From positions 69,345,706 through 69,409,705 of the forward strand of contig NC_092628.1 of assembly GCF_039555335.1 (NCBI RefSeq): a DNA stretch of 64,000 nucleotides, in the 5' to 3' direction. Below the pieces are notes generated by a model that searched no databases, was not told the origin of the DNA, and saw only the letters and a program-made list of their open reading frames with translations. Each line of letters opens with the position of its first letter. Within the stretch, counting starts at the first letter, position 1. Positions 33,271 through 45,200 of the stretch are shown in pieces. Made by a program: the position numbers and the translations under genes. This stretch comes from Amphiura filiformis. Taxonomy: Eukaryota > Echinodermata > Ophiuroidea > Amphilepidida > Amphiuridae.

Positions 33271-36200
33271 CTGTGGGGAAATTGAAAACACAGGAAATTG
33301 AAATTATACATATGCTCTACATCTTTGGCTATAAGGATATGCATAATATGATGTGTTCAAGCAAAATGAGTCATTTGACGCTCAAAATTAAAATCTTATT
33401 ATCAATTTCATTTTTTGTGGCTTTTCAGAGCTTTACTTCACTGAAATCTCCTCATAATTTGACTAACAGTTCCAGAGATATGCTCATTTTAGTCTTGCTC
33501 AGAACAATAAATTTTAAAGGAAGTTCACATGGCGTGTCCAGGATCTGTTTTTGCAGGGGCTCAGAAGGGGCTTTCAAAGTTATGCGGGGGCTTAATGGCT
33601 AAAATCGCCAAAAAAACCGGCTGATTTTACATGATTTTTAACAAAGTGCAGCGGGCTTCAGCCCCCAAAGGCCAACACCCCTTGGACACGCCTCTTTAGT
33701 TGAATACTATTATTAGCTGTATCTCAAAATCAATATTAGCGACAAACAACTCTTTTAGCTTGATCACAACACCTATATTTATTAGAACTATATTAATGTT
33801 TTCAACATATTAATATAACTACTAAATTGTTTAATTTTTATCTCAATAATTACTACTGCCCATCTATAGAGGGTGGCATCAGAGAGTAATTGACCCCTCG
33901 TGGGTTTCAATATTTTGGTGACCCACCCTACAGCAAAGTTATGTCTGTTGATACCGATGGTACCAATTGTCCAGTATTATTTGGGCATTGAAGTGACTTG
34001 TCAAATACACTAGTTCTTGTGGTGCATATCAACATAACTCTGACACCTTGGAGTGGTTTGGGTAGAGCCTACATTGCTTTTTTATGTCTGACCCTTCCAA
34101 CCTCAAATATGTGTATGTGCACCAAGGCTGTTGGGTTTTATTGGGTTTAAGAGGTTTATTAGGTTTAAGAAAGACTTACTTGCAACACTGATAAACAGGG
34201 GCTAAGAAAGTCTTGTCATCTGCCTCTGGTTTAGGATTCCCAAATCCTTTTCCATTATCAATAAATGCAACAAAACTCTCCTTGCCAAATTGCCTGAGCT
34301 GGTCAAAATGATGCCTATCATAGTTTCCTACAAATAGTATACACACACATTTACTTGCATTAATGGGAGAAGATCTGTTGAACCAAATGCATTTGATGCC
34401 AGGAATATTATTTTCCTTTATTCTTTAGCAGTCCTTTCTTTTCATTTTCTTTTGGGCATATCTGTCAAGGTGATGTACGTTTTAACCTACACATGTTCTA
34501 CATTATATATGTATGCAGAGAGAAGTGTCTTATGAATGATATGAGTACATCTTCTGGTGGTCCTTCTCTATTTGGTTCACTGGCTCAATTGATAGAGCAG
34601 ATCTATAAGGTCAGAGGTTCACATCCTGGATAGCCAGTGAAATTGCATTACTGTTTACTATTCAAATTGTGTGATGAAGGGTTTCAATCTGTACTGTGCC
34701 CAAGAAGTATCCAGACACTTAAAACAAAAGCCACATCTTCAAGACATTTTAATCTAAATTGCAAAATAAAGTAGTTGAATGACAATTAATTTGATAGAAC
34801 ACAAAAGGCAACATGCAAGATGTTTGGGCTGCATCTCTTTGTGTTTTTACAGACTGTATCAAAATGATTGGTACCCACCAGTTTCATGTTTATTAAAAAA
34901 ACTGCTCCTTTTATATATATGCATCACTGAATCCTCTTGAAATGACTTCTTGCAGTTTTATGATCTTTTATAACATGGATCTACAAAATATGTGGATTTT
35001 GAATCGAAATTTGATGTGACACCTGCATCTAGAATTCTTGGAAATTGATGGGTACCAATCTTTTTGATAAGTCTGTATAACATCCTAATTATCTTGATAG
35101 ATTACATAATTTTTCCAACTTACTTATGAAGAAATCAAATATGCCTAGTTCTATCAAATCCAGCAAGTATCTTCCTACCAAAAACTTTTCATCCTGTAAA
35201 AGAAAAAGAATATACTATATTACATGATGAACAAGTTTCCTATTCAGTGCAAGTTTGATTTTTGAATGCATTGCATGCAACATGCAAAATATCATGCATT
35301 GCTGTGGAAAATTAAAGCCTTTGAAATCGAGAAACATTTATCTTTGCAACATACAAAAGCAATTGTTACTAACAATTCAAATGCAGCAAAGACAGCAGCA
35401 TTTTCCTGATTTCAGCCATAAGACAAAAATTGTTCTCAAGCCACGGTGGAGTTTTCAGACATGCCAACTTTGAAATCCAGTTTCCTGTACTCAGATGATC
35501 AAAAAACCATATTTTGCACCCCAAAACCACATTTTTGTAAATTTGTACCTTTTCTCAGAGATGTCAACAAGTCATTTTTTGCAAGTCAAGTCCAAGTCAC
35601 AAGTCCTTTTGTCCAAGTCCCAAGTAAGTCAAGTCATTTTGAAAAAGTTGTAAGTCAAGTCAAGTCACAAGTCATCAAATCACAAGTCAAGTCACAAGTA
35701 AGTCACAATTTGTCACAAGTCACTTGCAAGGGCATTTTTGAAAGCGAGGGAACACACTGACAGTAAAAAATGGCCGCGGGCATCGCGATGAAGGGGAGTG
35801 TATGAGGGGCCCTCAGAAGTAAGAAACTTAAAATGAATACCTAATTGAAGCGATTTGGTCGCCCAATTTGGCACATTAGTGATAATTCTTAAATGAAATT
35901 GTAGGCCCACTAATATTTATAAATTCTATGGTACATCCATAAATTTCAATTTACAGGAAAGTAACCTCAGACTTGGGTTGGTAACAAGTCATTTTTGTCA
36001 AGTCCAAGTCCAAGTCCAAGTCATTTTGTCGAAGTCACAAGTAAGTCAAGTCATTTTGCAAAAGTTGCAAGTCAAGTCACAAGTCACAAAAATAGTGACT
36101 TGAGTCAGACTCGAGTCCAAGTCACACGACTCAAGTCTACATCTCTGCCTTTTCTACATTAATTTGTACAAATCATTTGTTGTGCATCTTACGCTGTGAA

Positions 36201-39200
36201 TGTCTTTCCTATTCCTCACAATAAAACTCCACTTCACAGCGTATTCATCCTTAAAACACTGTTATCATCCAGGTTTCTTCCCATCTTTGGATGCCATTAT
36301 TTACGTTTTTGGTGTCGCACACAAACGAAAAGTCAAACACACACCACAAGTGCTTTGTTGCATTGAACCAGCATAGCGCTCACACCTACGATGCCAAAAT
36401 ACTTTTAAAAACACATGTGCTGATTGGTTGACAAGGCCAAATTGATGCATTGTTTACAAATATCAACAATCAAATGACAGCTACGTTACCATGCAATTCG
36501 ACAGGTCAAACAATATCAATTCAGATCGGTAGTCTATTACTGCAGCCATTTATCATTTTTCGGGAGTTAACCGTACCACTGTATTTTTCATGATATACTT
36601 TACAAAATACGGTACTAGTTGGCATATCTGAGTTTTTGTAATTCACATGCTTGACCTTAATCAATTATATTCTTATATCCTTTTCCAATTTTTCTGTCAG
36701 TAGAATTATGGGTTTTTTTTCTCAGATTAAATTAACCGTTTTGTGAAAGTGGTGCTAATTCTTGTTTGCCCAAGCTCCAACTGATACATGCACCCACATT
36801 TGTTTATAAAAGCAATAAGTTTAGGTACCTACTATCTATCAATAAGAATTCCCAGAAGAGCCAGACTTTTCATGATTCTTTTACAACTTTTTGAAAAAGA
36901 TTATGTTCCAAATGTGACGTTCACCAGAATTGACAAGATTTATTAATAAAGGGTTCACAAGTTCCAAGTTTAAAAATTAAAAAGTTGTTGACGAAATGCG
37001 AAATTTATTGCGTTATTGACAGCCTATTTTTTTTACACACCTAATCCATATTTACAATGTCACATATCATTGCGTTCTGTCACAATGACTAGGCAAAGAT
37101 AGTTTTGAAAGCTGCACTATTCTGCAAGCTTTGTGAGAGTTAAATGAACCAAAGTGAAAACTGCATCTTTGCTTACATAATGAGCAATTGTGACCGAATG
37201 CAGCAATGTGTGACACTGTAACTTGGACCAGGTGTGGCAATCAAAATAGGCTACCAATAACTTTTATAATTTTTTTATTTCAAAAAACAATTTGATTTAT
37301 TTTAACAAATCTTACGGGAACATTAACTTGTGAACCCTTTATAGTGGATGCACCACATTCCAATCATAAAACCCATTGAAAAGAAATTAGTGCAATATTC
37401 CAGATTCAAAGAGCCTTTATTATATAAAATACCTGTTCTTTTAACCCTAACAAGCCTGAGTACTACAAAACACTACAAAAAACTTCACAACGCGTGCGTG
37501 GGTGCATCCCACGGGATGTGGTGATGCAATGAATGGGCATGAATTCACTAGCCCGGGCAGCGTAAGACCCATGGCTAGGTGTCAGCGGCCTACTGCTTGG
37601 CATGCGAGGGGTCTCTGGTTCGAATCCCACCCAGAGCCAACAATTTCTTTGTTCATTTTCTCTCTTTATTTCTCCCTTCTTTCCCTTCCAGTTGCCAAAA
37701 AGTCCTTCAGGGGTTAGGGTTAATACAAAAAAACCATTACCCTAAATATTAAATTAAATAATGTGATGACCCATTACCTTTCCAGATGATAGAGAATTAC
37801 CAAAACATGCAAAGCACCACTGCTTATTAGAAATGTTAATTTAGGAAGCTACTAGAACTATAACAACTTACTTTTAAAAGGTTGCGACACACATTTTTGG
37901 CTTTCCATCTGTTGTACAAAGGAGGAAAAATGCAGTGCTATAGGAGTAACTAAAGAATCAACTAATTATGAAACGCTGTATTTAATACAGTGAAGTAACA
38001 GTTATCATGCAGAGTGATATAATGATATTTCATGCAATGAAAGTTTATAGGTAGAATCAACTAATTATTCATGATATTTCATGCAATAAAAGTTTACACA
38101 AAGAATCAACTAATTCTTCATAAGATTTCATGCAATGAAAGTTTACACAAAGAATCAACTAATTATTCATGAGATTTCATGCAATGAAAGTTTACACATA
38201 GAATCAACTAATTATTCACGAGATTTCATGCAATGAAAGTTTACACAAAGAATCAACTAATTATTCATGATATTTCATGCAATGAAAGTTTACACATAGA
38301 ATCAACTAATTATTCATAAGATTTCATGCAATGAAAATTTTACACATAGAATCAACTAATTATTCACGAGATTTCATGCAATGAAAATTTTACACATAGA
38401 ATCAACTAATTATTCACGATTTCATGCAATGAAAATTTTACACATAGAATCAACTAATTATTCACGAGATTTCATGCAATGAAAATTTTACACATAGAAT
38501 CAACTAATTATTCATGATATTTCATGCAATGAAAGTTTACACATAGAATCCACTAATTCTTCATAAGATTTCATGCAATGAAAGTTTACAGAGAGAATCA
38601 ACTAATTATTCATGAGATTTCATGCAATGAAAGTTTACACATAGAATCAACTTATTATTCATGGCATTCCATGCAATAAAAGTTTACAGAATGAATCAAC
38701 TAATATTATGTATCATCCTTGTCAAGCAGCAACATCACGGAAGTGATGCATTCCAACAAGTCATTATGGTTGACAACCATTTTCCTTAAAATGTCAGGAT
38801 ACTACCATATATCTCAGCTTTAATCTGTATACTTTTGACTCATATTTAAGCTAACACAGCAGCCTCTTACATTTTGCTTTCCTTAATGCCTTGGCTCCAC
38901 GGATACTCCTTCTCAAACACCGGTATGGAACCATCTTTGTACATCGGAAGATACTGACACAATGACACCTCCATCATCTCACGTTTGCCACATATAGGAT
39001 GCTCATCATTACAAAACCATGGAGCACATTTACCAATAAAACATAGATTACCATCTACAAGCAAAGAAAAGAGAAAATTATATAACTACATACAAATGTT
39101 TAGCTAGAATCTAAAAAGTCTGTCCACAGACCCAATGAACATTCTGACCTGGGATTTAAACACGGTGTCATCACTTTACATCCATTATGTGTACACATGA

Positions 39201-42200
39201 TTGTTCCCAATTTCGTGAAAAAGGGGGTTATTTTTAAACTATGTTCGTGAACATAAAATGTTTGTGAAAAAGTAAGGTTGTTTGCATGAGAATGCTGAAA
39301 TCCCTAGAAATATACCCATTTCTCACTCAATTTACTACTGGATTTCAATTTTGTGGAACTTTTTTGGCTTCCTAATATTCACCAACTCACTCGGTTTGTT
39401 TCCAGGGTTTGTTTACACAGATGGCTTACCCAGTTCGGCCGCTGATTCCATGAGACCTTTTTAGTCGGCTTAATTAATGAGGCACAGTGTCATCGCCCCG
39501 ATATCTCCATGGTAGAAATCGCCATAGTAGGTTGAATCCACAGCCACGAAAGGTCATTTTATTCCGACCTTATGAGACGCATATAATTAGCCAAGTGACC
39601 TGACTAAGGCTACTGACACTAGCCGGGGTAATTGATTTCTCGCTGTGTGAGTAAGCTTGTATACGACATTGTGGTCAATGGTCATACTGCCTACCCTGCG
39701 CGCTGTAGTCCATACAGGACCAACGCAATATAAAATTAGCGATTTTGGTCAGATTTTCAGTTCAAGACTGACGGCCGTTTCTCAAAGCGCAAACTAACGA
39801 CTATCATATCTGTTCAACACGTATTTTCAAGTGTATGAGACCAGATCTGGTTTCTTGAGACGAAATCATTTACGGGAGATATTCATCATTTTCTAACCCG
39901 GTATCCGAAGATTTTCGTCTGATATCAAAATCGTGCATAGCAATTCACGTGTATCGATCCTGTGTATTCATTTTAGTGTCTCTGCTGCACCAAATAATTA
40001 TTAGCCAGGCGATGTCGGTGTGTGAGGCGCCTGGCCTATAGATATTAAAAGGACAACAGAGTTCTCCATGGAAAATAAAATGAATCAGAACAGGTGTTTT
40101 TTGTGTGCGATATTGAAATGTTAAAAAAGGGGTGCTTTTGTAAAAGTGTACTTGAAATGCAAATAATAGGGGTATTTTTAAGGCTATTTTTTGTGTAAAA
40201 TAGGAGTAACAAATGCTGAAAATGTTCTTGAAACCATGCAAAATAGGGGGTATTTTTGACTTTGGGAACAATCATATGTTACATCTTTGAATAGGAAGTG
40301 ATGACACCTGGGATTTAAGATGCCTGTGAGTGGGCCAGCAAATTACAACCAAAAAGAATCGCATCAAATTTCATTCCATTATTAATTTCATTACTTTTGA
40401 ATAATTGTGCAATCATGCAAATGAGGACAATTTTTGTTGAAGTTTTGTGGTGTTAATGTAGAACAGCTGCTTTTGCTTTGTTTTGTTTTTGTCGCCTAAA
40501 TCAGAATCAATATTAATATCAAGCACTCGTTCAGCGTGGACATTTTGAGTAGTAGAAACTAACATAATATTAAATGTTGTAACATAACAAGTCATTTTGT
40601 CATAGAGAGTACAAGCGGACTGGGGACATCCCTCTAAAATCCTTATAGAAAAAATAAAGGAATAATTGCCCTGTGTATCTTCCTTTTAAGCCCGAAAAAC
40701 ACTGTTTTGGGCCAAAATATGGTAATAGGGTAATAAGATTATGCCCTTTGCATGCACTGCCACACCAAATACTATTCACTTTCATTTTGGCCTAAAATAT
40801 TCTAGAATTGAAAAAAATTCAAAAATTACTTGCCCTCTGTAAATTTTCATGATTTCCTCTGCCACTGCATTTTGGACATAGAAAGTATTATGAATAATAT
40901 TCATTGAATATCATCTTCATCTATGAAACCAAGCAATTTGTTACTCGATACTAGCTATATCATGCACTAATCCTTCACTTCATCTGTTAATCTGAGATGC
41001 CTTTGATATTTCATACAGCATCATGTGTAATGCAATATTTACCAAGGAGCAATCATGATGGTCCAATGTTTGAAAAATAATTAGCCAGTAGCCTAATTGC
41101 ATAAACCCATGACTCAACTTGTATATGAATTGAGAACAATCCTAACATGATAAATAAGTACAAGGAAGGAGAGGAACTGATTTTTTTCAAGCTAAACCAA
41201 AGAGAGACCCAGAGATGTAACCAGGGCCAGATTTACCCAGGCCCAGGGCCCCCAAAACATGCAAAATTGACCTGTGCATCTTCCTTTTACCCCAAAAAAA
41301 AAAAAACACCACAACAACAACAACTGAACACCATGTTTTGGGCCCAATATTGCAAGTTTCACCTTCATCTTGGGCTAAATTGGTATGGAATTGAATTTTA
41401 TTTGTGTGCTTCGCATTCAATGTCCTCAGAACAAACTATGAGTGTGCCCCTCTATATTTTAATGCATACGCCACCACTGTCAGTCAAGTGCCACCCAAAA
41501 AGTAAATCCAGGCCTTGAATGTAATAGTTGTTTGTCCATTTCTGGGAAATTCCTTTTTTGAGGAATCAAGTGGCAAACATCCTCCATGGGATGTAGGGCC
41601 CAATTTTGAGAAAAAAAGACATTGCTGTGGCCAAAATAAACTATTTTCAAGCAATCAAAATTGTGGAATTCTATAATGGGAAAGCAAAAACTTGACAATT
41701 GACAACCCAATTTTACATTTTCAAGCTTTCAATTGCCAAATTCCCTCCCTGAAAAGTGTCTCAATTTCATGAACATCTTCAGTGACAAACTGTAGCTATG
41801 CGCATTACCTTTATTTGTAAAAAATGTTTTGAGTAGTTCTTCATCCTTTGTTTTCTCCAAGATCTCTCTTGTCATGTTAATAACTCTGCCAGCACATGGA
41901 GGAACCCTACGAAGGTTTAATACCCTGTAAAGAAGCACATATCATTTAATAGTGAAATTTAATAAGTTATTCTGTCGGTCCGTGCCACGTCACTTCCGGC
42001 TGATGATGTGACTCACGGTCGAGTGAAAACAAGTCCCTGATTCGATTTTTGTTGATGATTTCTGTCATTGGTGTTATGTAAATTTTGATCGCAAATAGTC
42101 AGTGGAATCAAACAACCGTTTCTAAGTCTTCAGAGTGGAAGAAACTTACTTGATTTACCATTTATATACTGACAAACTTTAATTAAATTCCATGGTCGAG

Positions 42201-45200
42201 TGTCGTTTTTTTCCGAAATTGAATACCACTCCAGCAACATCGCTATGTAGCCTCCTTCACAGCCGGTTTCTGTTGTTCATAACAAACCATGAGCCACATG
42301 CAGTTTGGGCCCGAGACTAGAGATAGCCCGGATGTTGGACCGACAGAATATGTACATCTCTTGCAAACAAGCCCACCTGTATGTAGAGGCACCTTCTAAA
42401 AAAAAAAAACCCTTTCAGATTAAGAATGTCCAAGAAGGTCTGAATTAAAGAAAAAACACTTTTTAATGTTAAACTGTTCAAAATAGTACCAAAGTCCATC
42501 CATCATGATTTTTATGGGGGTGAAGTCTACTTTTTACATGCCAGCCATAGTGAGCTATTCACCCCCGAAAAAAAAATCATCCTGTATGTGAGCCTGCTTG
42601 CACACATTCATATCTGACACAATGAAGAGAGATGATACTAAAATCTAATGTTGCTAATATTGAATTTGTAGGCTTACAACATACCTACCTGTCTAAATGG
42701 AATGAAGCTATTTCAGCATTATGTCTCTCTTGGTCCAACCAAAAAGGTTCTGTTACTTCATAAATAAAGTCTCTGGATTTCCTGCAACAAATAATTATAT
42801 TGACAAACTTGTATGAATTATATTGGCACTGCTTTTTGGTGCACACTATTTAGTGGTGTAGTAAGTCAATTGATTGATGGATTGGTTTCAAGATTGATTG
42901 ATTAATTTTCTCACCTAGGGTGTCATGTTGGGTCAAGGGGTGTCATGGTGGGTCAAGGGGTGTCATGGTGGGTCATGTGATGTCAGGGTAGCCCTACTAG
43001 TATAGGGCCTTTTGACTGTGGTTAGTGGGTTTTAGCGGTTCTCGGATATAGTGTGTTTAAAAGGCCCTATATAGTAGGGCTATGTCAGGGTGGGCCAATG
43101 GGGTATCATGGTAGGTGAATGGGTGTCATGGTGGGATATAAGACATCAGGGTAGATCAAGGGGTGCCATGGTGGGTCATGGGGTGTCATTGTGGGTCAAG
43201 TGGTATCATGGTTCATTAAGGAATGTCATGGTGGGTCATGTGGTGTCTTGGTGAGTCTCCGTTTCTCAAAGTATATCAGCCAAAAATACAGCTTCCACAA
43301 AAAAACGGAAGAAAACAGCAGCATTGACGAAGCTGAAGCCCCATTCAAATACATGTAGCTAATTTATATACTGACAGTATATAAATTACAGATGCCATGT
43401 AAATGCTTTATTTTGTCTTAAATACAGGACTTTCGGGTAAACCACTAGCAGGCTATATTAACATATCTATGACAATGATCTGTACCAAATCTGAATTTTG
43501 ATGATTCTTACGATCGTCCGGTTGAGCAAATCACTGAATGGGCCTTTAATTGGTAAATGTTACATGTGTCAGATGATTTTGTTTAATTTTGATTACAACT
43601 AGACAAAAAATAAAACATATTAAACTACCAAATTATGGCTACTCTGCATTATACATATTTATTCTATTTATTCTATTTTTTTTAAAAACCTCAGAATAAT
43701 TCAGAAAACCCTTTTAGCAGACTACCTTGCATTGCACCAATGACCATAACATTTCAAAGCTGTTTCCTATAAAGTACTTAATAGTGTCTCCTCTACTTCC
43801 AATATAACAGAAAAACAAATAACTTATTTTCCAGTTTCAATATGTAGGAAATTAATAATAGGTAACAACAAGAAGTTCCCTTCAACAGTGGCATGTGCAA
43901 AGGGGAGTGGGTATACCCCACACTTTTATCAATCAAGGAAAATAAGAAACTGCAGCCTTTCATTTGAAGCTGGTAAAATCTGGTAAAATAGGCGTAATTT
44001 ACAAAATAAGACCATAGATAAAACATTAATACTAAAGTACAAAGTTGACTATTTTTACTTTTCAAAATAGCTCAATTTGAAGAGGTTTCAGGAGGCACTT
44101 CCCCCTGTACCCCGTACAGGAGCTCTGCCCCTGCACCACACCATGGACCTGACCGTCTAGACCACACCAGTATTAGGCTTTGCCATGCAGGGGCGTAGCT
44201 AGTGGGCAATGGACTGAGGCATATGCCTGGTGGCATGTTGGAGTGGGCATTGAATTGACCAATTTATATGGCTATATATCAATCGATTCAGCTCCGCTCC
44301 AAACCGTGAAAGTCAAAATTTCCATGTGGGTGCATTTCAAGAAAAATAGACAATATGAGACTATTTAAGGCCAAATTTACCTTCAATAGGACCAAATTAG
44401 TAATATTTTTGGTCTATTTTGAAAGGTAAAAATAAAATCCTGCGCACGCTGCACCAGTGCCCTTTAATCTACATTTTTGTATGTAAAAGGACCGACCTTT
44501 CAGTTTATACTATATAGGCAAAATAATCTATTCTTGATCATGAGATGATGTACCTTCCACACACTGTTGCTTCAGCGTACTTTTCGTGGAATAACATAAT
44601 CGCGCGACCTACATGACAGAATCTCAGCATTGCCTAGCCACAACCATTTTGAAGACTGTGATATTGGTCAATTCTCAAAAGCTGTGCTTACTCCGTAATT
44701 GTGTGGTCTTTACATAGTATGCTGAACACAAATATCTGTGCATACCCTAGTTGGCTCTCATGATCGAGAATTAAATATTTTCCCTATAGTTGGAAATGAC
44801 CTTCATTCCCTCAGATCTATTTTCAATTATTCTGTCTCATATTGTACATCCCTGCATAACATAGTTCATTATACTATCAAAATCAAATAAAATAATTTAA
44901 AAAAATTATTAATAAAATACAGGAATATCCAGTTATTAAATTGTGACTCTCTTCCATTAACATCATGAGAATCTACCTAGAAAGCCATGTTCTAAATTGG
45001 TAGGTAAAATAAAAGCCTGCTAATTTACCAGGTAATTTTAGGTAAAATTATGATGTAATATTTGGCTTTACCATAGAAACCTCTGGTGGGCTTTACCAAC
45101 CCCCTGCCCTAAATGTTTGATGGTCAACCACTGGGTAAGGTGGAGGATTAAAATTGTCATCACTAAAATGTGCAGAAAGGAGACACCCTTCAAATTTCAT

